This document shows positions 27,777-37,029 of a DNA stretch of 64,000 bases, piece by piece. The notes below the pieces were generated by a model. That model made no database searches. It was not told the DNA's origin and was given only the letters and a program-made list of their open reading frames with translations. Source of the stretch: an uncultured Flavobacteriaceae bacterium (lineage in GTDB: Bacteria > Bacteroidota > Bacteroidia > Flavobacteriales > Flavobacteriaceae); NCBI GenBank assembly GCA_905182295.1, contig CAJJAZ010000007.1, positions 62,001 to 126,000 of the forward strand, given 5' to 3'. Within the stretch, counting starts at the first letter, position 1, and every line of letters begins with the position of its first letter. The position numbers and the translations under genes were made by a program.

Positions 27777-29147
27777 TTGGCTCTCAATCTAAATAGACCA
27801 TCTAAAAACATGTATAAAATTCTAAAAACAACTTTTCTTATAGTTCTACTCTTTATGGGGGTATATTTTAGTGTGTTTTATTCTGAGAATCAATCCTTTG
27901 AAACTATTTTATTTGTAGTGGCAGAGGCATTTACCTATGCTTTTTCAATGACTTATTTGAACAATGAATTTCATGTCAAATTGGGCAATTACTTTCCTTG
28001 GAATAATAGCGCAAAAGAAAGACTAATAATAGGTGGTATAGGATCAATTGTAATTAATATGATTGTTTTTTTTCTAATAAGATTGATTGAGGGCGTTTTA
28101 ATAGCGGGTGAAAGCATTTCTGTATTTATTGACAATGAACCAACTTCATACTACATTATTTGTTTGGTGTTTTCAGTTTTAGCGACCCTGATTTATCACC
28201 TCATTTATTTTTATAAATCTATTCAGGATAAAAAAGTAGCTAGCCATAAAATTAAAGAGGGAAGGGTCACCGCTCAATTAGGTGCTTTAAAGAATCAGTT
28301 GGACCCACATTTTTTATTTAACAGCCTAAATGTGTTAACTAGTTTAATTGAGGAGTCTCCAGAAAAAGCACAGCAATTCACCACTACTTTATCTAGGGTG
28401 TACCGATACGTATTAGAACATAAAGAGGAAGACACCATCTCGCTCAAAGAAGAATTTAAGTTTGCCAATGCTTATATGAAGTTATTAAAGATGCGCTTTG
28501 AAAATGGTCTGTTGTATCATATTCCTGAATCTCCTTCGGAGAGTCATTTAAAAATAGCGCCTTTATCCCTTCAATTACTTCTTGAGAATGCTATTAAACA
28601 CAATTCAATTTCTGAAACATCTCCCTTAGAAATTCAGGTATATGAAGAAGATGGGTACTTATTTGTTTCTAATAACATTCAATTAAAGAAATCTTTTCCC
28701 AGCAGTGGGATTGGTTTGCAAAATATCATTAAGCGTTACAGATCATTAACAGATAAAGAAGTACTCATTTCAGAATTGGACAACCAATTCGTGGTGCAAT
28801 TACCCATATTAATCAATTCAAATTTTAAGATGCAAACAACAAATCAATTATTAGATGAAAAAAGGTATTTAAGGGCCAAGGCAAAAGTTAAAAAAATTAT
28901 GGGTTTTTACTACCACCTATTTTTTTATGTTGTTGTCATAACTTCGTTGGGTTGGTTAAATTACCAAACAACTGATTTTCCATGGGTTGTTTTTCCTATA
29001 TTAGGTTGGGGCTTTGGATTGACAGGACACGGTTTAGAGGCTTTTGATAGATCGCTCTTTTTTGGAAAAGAGTGGGAGCAGAGAAGTATTGAAAAAATAA
29101 TGGCTCAAGAAGAGAAGCTTAGCCCAAAATTTAAAAAAGAGACATAG
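27777..29147 (+). CDS. LytS-type sensor histidine kinase with C-terminal 2TM domain
   Basis: LGALKNQLDPHFLFNSLNVLTSLIEESPEKA (His_kinase), IAPLSLQLLLENAIKHN; C-terminal RAKAKVKKIMGFYYHLFFYVVVITSLGWLNY...WEQRSIEKIM. Likely start at 27810. Confidence 0.9.
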   Translation: MALNLNRPSKNMYKILKTTFLIVLLFMGVYFSVFYSENQSFETILFVVAEAFTYAFSMTYLNNEFHVKLGNYFPWNNSAKERLIIGGIGSIVINMIVFFLIRLIEGVLIAGESISVFIDNEPTSYYIICLVFSVLATLIYHLIYFYKSIQDKKVASHKIKEGRVTAQLGALKNQLDPHFLFNSLNVLTSLIEESPEKAQQFTTTLSRVYRYVLEHKEEDTISLKEEFKFANAYMKLLKMRFENGLLYHIPESPSESHLKIAPLSLQLLLENAIKHNSISETSPLEIQVYEEDGYLFVSNNIQLKKSFPSSGIGLQNIIKRYRSLTDKEVLISELDNQFVVQLPILINSNFKMQTTNQLLDEKRYLRAKAKVKKIMGFYYHLFFYVVVITSLGWLNYQTTDFPWVVFPILGWGFGLTGHGLEAFDRSLFFGKEWEQRSIEKIMAQEEKLSPKFKKET

Positions 29148-29148
29148 C

Positions 29149-29466
29149 ATGGAAGGAGAAAATAAGAATTTTCAAGGTGTTGATAACAATCAAAAAGAGA
29201 TGGCCTTATCAGAAGCAAAAAAAAAGGTTAGAAAATTAAAAGACTTCTATAGGAGTCTGACCAGTGCAGCTTTTACGGTATTGATTGTTGCTTCAGTGAA
29301 TTATTACGTCAATGAGTGGTCAAGTCCATGGTTTCTATGGGTTGTTTTTGGACTCTCCATTTCGTTGTTTTTTAAAGCTTTAAAAGTATATGACATCTCT
29401 GTATTTAGTAAGGATTGGGAAGAGAGAAAGATTAAAGAGTACATTGATAAAGAAAAATTTAATTAA
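29149..29466 (+). CDS. 2TM domain-containing protein
   Basis: SEAKKKVRKLKDFYRSLTSAAFTVLIVASVNYYVNEWSSPWFLWVVFGLSISLFFKALKVYDISVFSKDWEERKIKEYI. Confidence 0.85.
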   Translation: MEGENKNFQGVDNNQKEMALSEAKKKVRKLKDFYRSLTSAAFTVLIVASVNYYVNEWSSPWFLWVVFGLSISLFFKALKVYDISVFSKDWEERKIKEYIDKEKFN

Positions 29467-29468
29467 GG

Positions 29469-29807
29469 ATGGACAAGAAGACAGACGCCTACAAAAGGGC
29501 TAAAAAAAAAGTAAATGATTTGAGGGGATTTTACATACATTTATTGGTATATGCTCTTGTTAATGTTTTTTTTTCTATTAATGTATTGGTTAGAGAATGG
29601 TTTGGAGGGAGTTCATGGAAAGAGAGCATTGAAGATTTCTCATTTTTTTCATTATGGTTTTTTTGGGGACTCGGATTACTTTTCCACGCCTTAATTGCAT
29701 TTGATCTTAATCCATTTTTTTCTAAAGATTGGGAAGCTAAAAAAATCAATCGAATTTTAGAGGCTGAAAAATGCGAGGAGGAGCAGTTTTCAAATAGAAA
29801 CAACTAA
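29469..29807 (+). CDS. 2TM domain-containing protein
   Basis: KRAKKKVNDLRGFYIHLLVYALVNVFFSINV...WFFWGLGLLFHALIAFDLNPFFSKDWEAKKINRIL. Confidence 0.88.
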   Translation: MDKKTDAYKRAKKKVNDLRGFYIHLLVYALVNVFFSINVLVREWFGGSSWKESIEDFSFFSLWFFWGLGLLFHALIAFDLNPFFSKDWEAKKINRILEAEKCEEEQFSNRNN

Positions 29808-29816
29808 AATAAGCTT

Positions 29817-30569
29817 ATGAATGTTGTTGTCATAGAAGACGAACAAGCTGCTTCTAGAAGGTTAATTAGAATGTTGAAAAAGCAAGGGCTAATAGTATTG
29901 GCTAGTCTTTCCTCAGTAGAAAATGCCATTGAATGGTTTAAAAACAATTCCCATCCTGAATTAATTTTCTTAGACATACAGTTGTCAGATGGGTTGTCTT
30001 TTTCAATTTTTGAATCTATAAATATTAACAGTGCTATAATTTTCACCACTGCATTTGACGCTTATGCACTTCAGGCTTTTAAACTCAACAGTATAGATTA
30101 TCTCTTAAAGCCAATTGATGAAGATGAATTGAAAACAGCAGTGAATAAATACCAAAATATCCATCAAGAAAGTTCCCTTCAAAATTTTGATTTTGAAGAT
30201 ATTAAAAAGATGTTGTATCGAGATAAAGAGGTCTATAAAAACAGGTATACCGTGCAAGTAGGAACACATATAAAGATTTTAGCTGTTCCAGAAATTGTTT
30301 GTTTTTACAGTGAAAATAAAGGCACTTATGTGCTCATGGATTCTGGGCGTTCATACCTCATGGGCCAAACGATTGAAGCTTTAGTTCAAGAAATTGATCC
30401 CAATACTTTTTTTAGAATTAGCAGGAAATGCATTATTCAAATTTCTCATATTAAAGACATAGTAGCCTATTCAAAAGCAAGATTGAAAATTGAGGTGCTT
30501 CCTAAAATAGGTTTAGATTTAGTCGTGAGTAGAGAGCGGGTAAAAGACTTTAAGCTTTGGATATCTTAA
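29817..30569 (+). CDS. LytTR-family response regulator
   Basis: MNVVVIEDEQAASRRLIRML receiver with LIFLDIQLSDG; LytTR domain PEIVCFYSENKGTYVLMDSGRSYLMGQTIEALVQEIDPNTFFRISRKCIIQISHI. Confidence 0.93.
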   Translation: MNVVVIEDEQAASRRLIRMLKKQGLIVLASLSSVENAIEWFKNNSHPELIFLDIQLSDGLSFSIFESININSAIIFTTAFDAYALQAFKLNSIDYLLKPIDEDELKTAVNKYQNIHQESSLQNFDFEDIKKMLYRDKEVYKNRYTVQVGTHIKILAVPEIVCFYSENKGTYVLMDSGRSYLMGQTIEALVQEIDPNTFFRISRKCIIQISHIKDIVAYSKARLKIEVLPKIGLDLVVSRERVKDFKLWIS

Positions 30570-31756
30570 GGGATTCTATTGTCGTCAAAAGCACTCGGGA
30601 GTAACTTAGGAATAAGCTTTATAAAAATAGGTAAAAGCATAGCCCCTCCTGGAAGTATAAAAATAGCCAGCGAGGGAATACTTTTAAAAATATCTAGAAG
30701 CTGCTCTTGTATTTTCTTTTTTTCTTGAGCAGATAAGTCACTGTGGGTAGATTTTGTAATTAAGCGCACCAATTCTTGACTTCCTTTAATCTCTTTAAGC
30801 AGTCTCTTACTGTTTCTAAGAATTAATTTATTGACTAAAAATGTGAGATTTTCGTAGAGCTGTTCCCCCATGGCCATAGTTTTTAGACCAGGGATTTGTT
30901 TTTTATTTACCTCTATAAATTCTTCTAAATCGGAGAGTTCTAAGTGAATTCTTTGGGAAGAAACCCCTAAAAATTCAGCAGTGAAATTTATATAGTTTGA
31001 AAGATTATTTATGTCTTTTTTATTTGGCAGGATATTTAAAGAACTGATTATTATTAGGTATTGAAGCTCTTCTGGAGATAAATGAAACCCATTGCCATCT
31101 TTGGGTGTAGGTTTATACCCTTTTAAAAGCATGGATTTTTGATATAGTTCTATTTGATTTTTTTCGCTTTTAAAAAGGACCACTGATTTTTGAATTAATG
31201 TTATTCCTACTTTGTCTATTTGATGTAAAGCAGTCATAAAGTGATCAGGATCTGATAAGAAGCGTTTAAACCCCAAATAATCAATAGTTACATATGGATT
31301 TAAAGAAAAATTTCCAAAAGCTTTATGGATCATATTGGCCTCAACAAAAACCCTTTGATCAAAAATACGGGCTACGACTTCATCGTTTTTAGATTCACCT
31401 AAAAAACCTTCAAAAAGGTTTTTTTTTATACTATTTAAACCTTCATAGTATTTAATAATTTGTTCTAAAAACGCATTAAAATCTCCTACTTTTTGTATGC
31501 TTTCTTTTAACGAACCCCTATTAAAATGGGCTTCATAGGCACTGTGCATAGCAAAAATGAGATTTATTTTAGTACGTTCGTCAATAGACGCTTCGTGCTC
31601 AGTAATAATAAATTCTGGTATAGCTATATTTAATCCATACAGAAAGCCTAGTGACTTTAATTGATTAAATAAGGCCATATTCTCAGCAAGGACAAGTCTT
31701 TTATCTTTGAGAATATGGCCAAATTTTGTGACCCAACCTGAAGCAGATGGATTCAT
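30566..31756 (-). CDS. LETM1-related protein
   Basis: SGWVTKFGHILKDKRL...LLKEIKGSQELVRLITKST...IPSLAIFILPGGAMLLPIFIKLIPKLLPSAF. Confidence 0.75.
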   Translation of the reverse strand: MNPSASGWVTKFGHILKDKRLVLAENMALFNQLKSLGFLYGLNIAIPEFIITEHEASIDERTKINLIFAMHSAYEAHFNRGSLKESIQKVGDFNAFLEQIIKYYEGLNSIKKNLFEGFLGESKNDEVVARIFDQRVFVEANMIHKAFGNFSLNPYVTIDYLGFKRFLSDPDHFMTALHQIDKVGITLIQKSVVLFKSEKNQIELYQKSMLLKGYKPTPKDGNGFHLSPEELQYLIIISSLNILPNKKDINNLSNYINFTAEFLGVSSQRIHLELSDLEEFIEVNKKQIPGLKTMAMGEQLYENLTFLVNKLILRNSKRLLKEIKGSQELVRLITKSTHSDLSAQEKKKIQEQLLDIFKSIPSLAIFILPGGAMLLPIFIKLIPKLLPSAFDDNRIP

Positions 31757-31774
31757 AAAAAATCTTTAAGGGTA

Positions 31775-32338
31775 TTATTCAATAATTCCTGTGCAACTTA
31801 CTCTTGCACCAGCAGCACCACTAGGTTGAGAAACCAAGTCGTCTTCTCCTTGGTGCACAATGACTGCTTTCCCTAAAATATTGGTTGTTGGATCTTCTCC
31901 ACCAATAGTCCATAGGTCTGTCATAAAATGCACTGTAGCATTTCCATCTTCGTCTGTAGTGAAATTACCAATATCTCCTCTGTGAAAGCCCTCTTCTGCT
32001 CCCCAAGTGCCGTGTGGTTCAAAGGTTGGGTTCCAGTGACCTCCAGTAGATTTTCCGTCTTCTGAAGAACAATCTGCTGTTTCGTGAAGGTGTATGGCAT
32101 GCGTTCCAGGGGTTAAGCCTGACAAATAAGCCATCATCATTACTTGGCCATTATTCTCCTGTGTGAAAGTAACTGTTCCTTTCACTTCTGACGCACTCTT
32201 AGGGGTCATTTCAAATGATATTTTAGTCATTTCTTCAGCTGCTACCTTCATTTCAGGAGCGCTTTCTGCTTGTTTTGGTTTGTCTTTGCAGGATATAAGT
32301 CCCAATAATATTGCAGTAGTGTATAAAATTTTTTTCAT
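31775..32338 (-). CDS. sodC: superoxide dismutase [Cu-Zn]-family lipoprotein
   Basis: GTHAIHLHETADCSSEDGKSTGGHWNPTFEPHGTWG...HRGDIGNFTTDEDGNA...GKAVIVHQGEDDLVSQPSGAAGARVSCTGI. Confidence 0.93.
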   Translation of the reverse strand: MKKILYTTAILLGLISCKDKPKQAESAPEMKVAAEEMTKISFEMTPKSASEVKGTVTFTQENNGQVMMMAYLSGLTPGTHAIHLHETADCSSEDGKSTGGHWNPTFEPHGTWGAEEGFHRGDIGNFTTDEDGNATVHFMTDLWTIGGEDPTTNILGKAVIVHQGEDDLVSQPSGAAGARVSCTGIIE

Positions 32339-32390
32339 GAGATAGTTTTTTAGGTGTTTCTTTTAAATTAAGGCTAATTTTTGATAGATA

Positions 32391-35300
32391 CTATTCTAAA
32401 TCAAATGTTTTGGTTTCTTTAAATGGATTTCTATCTATTTTTTTCATTTCAGCTTCAAATACAGGCCATGTTGTTTCAAAAAAGGCATTTTGTTTCTCTA
32501 GTGCCATTGAAAGTTCATTTTTCGCAAAGCGCATTAACTGTTCTTCAGTAGTAGTCATCCCTGTTTTTCTACTTCCAACATAACTAGAAGCCGCTCCAAT
32601 TCTTTGCATTACAGTGACTTCTGGGTTTCTTGTAATTCCTTGTCTCTTATCTATTGTTCCTAAATAAAGGGCTAATAAACTGTCTATTTCTTTAGAAATA
32701 CCTTTGGCTTTTTTAATACTTTCTTTATGGGTCTTTTTATCTAAACCAGTCAGCTCTTTAGACAATAGGTCTACAATTTGCTTACTTTCTACCAATTGTT
32801 TTACAGCATCTGCAGCGGTTTGCATATAGCCTTCCAGTACCTTTTCAGCATTGTAAACAGCTTCCATTGAAGCGAGGGAAGTTCCAAGTCTAGGATCAGC
32901 AGCTACGGTTATTTCTTGATCACTTTCAAGAATACCATCGGTTAATACTAGCTTGTATGTTCCTGGAAGAACAGATTTTCCACCACGCTCTGTTTTACGT
33001 TTAGAGATGCTTCTTGAGGGTCTGTCTGCTCCTTTTTCATCCATATTCCAATACATTCTATGAAATCCGGACTTTTTAGGTTTTTTAAAACCAATGGTTC
33101 TAATGAGTGCTTCTCCATTAAATACTTTTAAAAAAAGAGAGTCTTTAGAAGCTTTAGACTTATTGTCTTCCTCATTTTCATCAGTTTGAGGTTTTTCCTC
33201 AGGGCCTTTGTCATCTTTTTCTTTAGCCCCTTCTTTGGCAAAGTAGGTAATCATTGCACCGTATTTTTTGTTTTCCCCTTGGTATAAGGCATCGGCGCCA
33301 AAACGGCTTCCGGTGGGTTGCTGATAAGCAGCTAGGTAGGCCGTTGGAGGCGCAAATAACTGAAAGGACTCCTCTAGGACATTAGGATTTTCTGCTATGG
33401 CTCTCAATGGTCTAATGTCGTCTAGTATCCATGCGGCCCTTCCAAAGGTGCCAATCACCAAATCTTCTTCTCTTGGGTGAATGGCTAAATCTTTGGTAGA
33501 AACTGTAGGGAAACCTGCAGTCCATTTTTGCCATGCTTCCCCAGCGTTGAGGGACATATAAAGTCCGTCATCTGTACCCAAAAACAATAAGTTAGGGTTT
33601 TTTGGATCTTCTATGATTGAAAGGGTATAACTCGCCACGTCTTTTTCATCTACAATACGCTCCCAAGTTTTACCGTAGTTTTTTGTGCGGTAAGCATAAG
33701 GAGTATAGTTGAATCTTCTGTAATCATTAGCGATTAAAAGGGCCTCTCCTTTGTTGTTTGCAGAGGCTTTGATCTGAGTAATCCAACTGCCTTTTGGAAG
33801 GCCTTTGATGTTTTTTGTTACCTCATTCCAAGTGGTTCCACCATCTTGAGTAAAGTGAGCACGACCGTCGTCTGTTCCTATCCATAACATGTCTTTTTCC
33901 ACCGGTGAGGGTTCTATAACGAGTATGGTACAGTGGTTTTCTGCTCCAGTGGCGTCCATGGTTAGACCACCGCTTTCACTTTGTTTTTGTTTTTCTGGAT
34001 CATTGGTGGTAAGGTCACCGGATATTACTTCCCATGTCAATCCTTTGTCTGTGGATTTATGCACAAATTGGCTTCCAAAATACACTGTGCTATTGTCAAA
34101 TGGATCTTGTCCAATGCCTGCATTCCAGTTAAACCTTAATTTCATTTTTTCATCAGGTGCAGTAGGTCTTACTGAATAGTTGTTTCCAGTTTTCCAATCG
34201 TATCTAGATACAAAGCCTTGCTGGCTCATGGCGTAACCAAATTGAGCATTGTCTTTATCTGGAACAACGTCAAATCCATCTCCAAAGGCTATTTCTTGCC
34301 AATAGGAGTTTCTAATACCCTGAACTTTCCATACATAGGCTGGACCCCTCCAAGAACCATTGTCTTGCATTCCTCCATATACGTTGTAAGGATATTCGTT
34401 GTCTGTACTAATGTGATAAAATTGTGCTACAGGAATATTTCCAACAAAACGCCACGAAGCACCACCGTCTCTAGTAATATTCATTCCTCCGTCATTTCCG
34501 TCCATCATGAATTGACCGTTCTTTGGGTGTATCCACCAGGCATGGTGGTCTGGATGAACGCCATTGTCTACGCCATAGGCTGGCATAAGTTCTGTGAAGT
34601 TTTTCCCTCCGTCTTCAGATACATTTACATAAGTAAATACAGAGTACACCCTGTTTTCATTTTGTGGGTCTACAAAAATATCAGAATAATAAAACGGCCT
34701 ATTACCAATGTCTTCTTTGTCATTGACCATTTTCCATTGACTTCCGCCATCGGTAGATTTGTACAAGGCATTTTTCTTAGATTCTATAAGTGCATACATT
34801 ACATCTGTTTTACTAGCTGCAATGGCGAGTCCAATTCTTCCTAACTCTCCTTTTGGCAAACCTTCTTTGTCAGATAGCTTTTTCCAGTTTTCCCCTCCGT
34901 CGTAGGTTAAATGAAGTCCACTTCCTGTACCTCCAGATTTAAAGAACCAAGGATCTCTTTTGTGGTCCCATAATGCGGCAATAATTTTATTTGGATTTTT
35001 AGGATCCATCACCATATCTGCTACTCCAGAGGTGGTATTACTAAAGAGTATTCTACGCCAGTTTTTTCCGCCATCTGTTGTTTTATACACCCCTCTTTCT
35101 TCATGTGCTCCCCAGGGAGAGCCAATAGCACCAACATAAACGGTATTTGGATCTGTTGGATCTATGAGTATTTTGTGGATATGCCTGGTTTTCTCCAAGC
35201 CCATAGCAGTCCATGTTTTACCACCGTCTAAGGTTTTAAAAACACCATAGCCTCCATTTAAAGAGTTTCTAGGATTTCCTTCTCCAGTTCCGACCCATAC

Positions 35301-35597
35301 CACAGAAGGGTTGGATTGCTGAATGGCAACGGCACCAACTGATGCGGTAATTTGTTTGTCAAAAATAGGGGCCCATTTTATTCCTCCAGAGGTAGATTTC
35401 CAAAGTCCTCCAGAGGCAGTTCCTACGTACATTACTTCAGGATTGTTGTGAACTGCGTCTATAGATGTCACACGACCACTCATACCTCCTGGCCCAATAT
35501 TTCTGGGTTTAAGGTTTTCTAGTTGTTCCATGGTCAGTTGCTGGGCCACAGAAATACTGGCACAAAAAAGTGCCAAAAGCAAGAAGGTTTTTTTCAT
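32391..35597 (-). CDS. secreted VPS10/sortilin-like BNR-repeat (glycosyl hydrolase-annotated) protein
   Basis: Signal peptide; LKPRNIGPGGMSGRVTSIDAVHNNPEVMYVGTASGGLWKSTSGG and multiple Asp-box repeats (VYKTTDGGKNW, LYKSTDGGSQW, HFTQDGGTTW). Confidence 0.88.
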   Translation of the reverse strand: MKKTFLLLALFCASISVAQQLTMEQLENLKPRNIGPGGMSGRVTSIDAVHNNPEVMYVGTASGGLWKSTSGGIKWAPIFDKQITASVGAVAIQQSNPSVVWVGTGEGNPRNSLNGGYGVFKTLDGGKTWTAMGLEKTRHIHKILIDPTDPNTVYVGAIGSPWGAHEERGVYKTTDGGKNWRRILFSNTTSGVADMVMDPKNPNKIIAALWDHKRDPWFFKSGGTGSGLHLTYDGGENWKKLSDKEGLPKGELGRIGLAIAASKTDVMYALIESKKNALYKSTDGGSQWKMVNDKEDIGNRPFYYSDIFVDPQNENRVYSVFTYVNVSEDGGKNFTELMPAYGVDNGVHPDHHAWWIHPKNGQFMMDGNDGGMNITRDGGASWRFVGNIPVAQFYHISTDNEYPYNVYGGMQDNGSWRGPAYVWKVQGIRNSYWQEIAFGDGFDVVPDKDNAQFGYAMSQQGFVSRYDWKTGNNYSVRPTAPDEKMKLRFNWNAGIGQDPFDNSTVYFGSQFVHKSTDKGLTWEVISGDLTTNDPEKQKQSESGGLTMDATGAENHCTILVIEPSPVEKDMLWIGTDDGRAHFTQDGGTTWNEVTKNIKGLPKGSWITQIKASANNKGEALLIANDYRRFNYTPYAYRTKNYGKTWERIVDEKDVASYTLSIIEDPKNPNLLFLGTDDGLYMSLNAGEAWQKWTAGFPTVSTKDLAIHPREEDLVIGTFGRAAWILDDIRPLRAIAENPNVLEESFQLFAPPTAYLAAYQQPTGSRFGADALYQGENKKYGAMITYFAKEGAKEKDDKGPEEKPQTDENEEDNKSKASKDSLFLKVFNGEALIRTIGFKKPKKSGFHRMYWNMDEKGADRPSRSISKRKTERGGKSVLPGTYKLVLTDGILESDQEITVAADPRLGTSLASMEAVYNAEKVLEGYMQTAADAVKQLVESKQIVDLLSKELTGLDKKTHKESIKKAKGISKEIDSLLALYLGTIDKRQGITRNPEVTVMQRIGAASSYVGSRKTGMTTTEEQLMRFAKNELSMALEKQNAFFETTWPVFEAEMKKIDRNPFKETKTFDLE

Positions 35598-35642
35598 GAT
35601 GTTGGGTGTTTATTTATAATAATAAATATAGAAAAAGTGTGC

Positions 35643-36419
35643 TTAAGAATCCCTATTGGAAAGTGATTTTCTAAGGACAATAAAAGCAATGAGTGCTACA
35701 TTAGCATATAAAATGATTGGTATTACCAAGTGCATTTGGTTTAAAGCTATTAAAAATGCCATCACTAACAATTGAAAACCGAGTCCAAATGTAGACAAAG
35801 CAGTCATAAACCATTTAGGAAAATTTTTATTCGTAGCCGCTTTGTAATCTAGGGTGTAAATGATTTTGTCAAATATTCCATAACAAAACTTGTACGTGTA
35901 ATACAACCTATTGACCCACTTTTGATTTTCGGATCCTAATGCTTTTGGGACTTTACGTTCAAATATCCTAGAAGTCGTGTCTCCCTGGTGTTCATTTCTC
36001 AGGATAACATAGTAGTAGTTGTAAAGAGTTCCTTGTAATTGTAAGCTAGCAAAAGCGAGAAGGGCGATCCAAATAGGGGTATTTGTCAAGTGTCCAATAC
36101 TCAGGATAAGACACAAATTAATAAGGATATCCGACACGGAATCTAAGTACCTTCCAATATAAGAAGGCCTGTTTTGAAGTCTCGCAAGTTCTCCGTCTGC
36201 CGCATCTATGATAGATTTTAACACCAATAGTATTGCAGCGGTAATAGGATAGTCTTGCCATAAAAAAGCAAGGGCTATAATGGCAGTAATCACAAATAGA
36301 AGGGTTACGTGAACTGCGTGAAAACGGCTGTGTTGTAATTGTTTTGCTATGACTTTTCCAAAAGGCCTGCCATAATCTGAAAGGTCTAAAAATTGGTATT
36401 CTGAAGGTAATTTTGACAT
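35643..36419 (-). CDS. CDP-alcohol phosphatidyltransferase family protein
   Basis: Motif DAADGELARLQNRPSYIGRYLDSVSD (DG-AR-G-D-D), multiple TM segments. Confidence 0.9.
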   Translation of the reverse strand: MSKLPSEYQFLDLSDYGRPFGKVIAKQLQHSRFHAVHVTLLFVITAIIALAFLWQDYPITAAILLVLKSIIDAADGELARLQNRPSYIGRYLDSVSDILINLCLILSIGHLTNTPIWIALLAFASLQLQGTLYNYYYVILRNEHQGDTTSRIFERKVPKALGSENQKWVNRLYYTYKFCYGIFDKIIYTLDYKAATNKNFPKWFMTALSTFGLGFQLLVMAFLIALNQMHLVIPIILYANVALIAFIVLRKSLSNRDS

Positions 36420-36648
36420 GCTTTTAAAAGAATTTCAAAACACTAAAAAACGAAAACACGCTAGTTTAGCTCTGGTAAAGTCATTCTTTTGAGGCGCAAA
36501 TTTACAACTTTAGAATGAATTACATGAAGCGCTAATAAAGAACTCAAAAAGCCATACTAAAAAAGTAGATTTATTGTTAGAAATTCAAATGGCCTTAATG
36601 AGTGAATTTTCCCAAAAACTGCTTTTTAAGTTTTCTTGATTCAATTTA

Positions 36649-36966
36649 TTAAAAACAAATGCCATAAGGTCTGCGTATTTGCTTGGCCAATTCCATGATA
36701 CTGGTATTCTTTCCTGTTCTTAGAAATTCTTTTCCCTCTAAAAATAGTATTAAGGTAGGGACATTAAAGATCCTTAATTGCGCGGTTAATTCATTACTTC
36801 CTTCACTTTCAGGCACTGAAATAAATGTAAATTTTGGAAATTCTGTTTCTAATAGTGCTTTTATTTTTGGTTCTAGCACACTGCAAACACTACAGCGCTC
36901 CCCCTTAAAATAAAGTGCAGTGGCTGCTTGGCTTTGAATTTCTTCTAAAATATTTAATTCGCTCAT
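36649..36966 (-). CDS. thioredoxin family protein
   Basis: ALYFKGERCSVCSVLEPKIKALLETEFPKFTFISV...LRIFNVPTLILFLEGKEFLRTGKN. Confidence 0.88.
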   Translation of the reverse strand: MSELNILEEIQSQAATALYFKGERCSVCSVLEPKIKALLETEFPKFTFISVPESEGSNELTAQLRIFNVPTLILFLEGKEFLRTGKNTSIMELAKQIRRPYGICF

Positions 36967-37029
36967 TAATTGATTGTTACGGCCAATCCATAGGCCTGAA
37001 ACAACTATTTATTACACTAAAAAGCGTGA

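Noticed and set aside
34218-34844. 208-aa + strand ORF
   Set aside because: Lies antisense inside the well-supported VPS10/BNR gene; no domain, codon pattern looks like a shadow frame.
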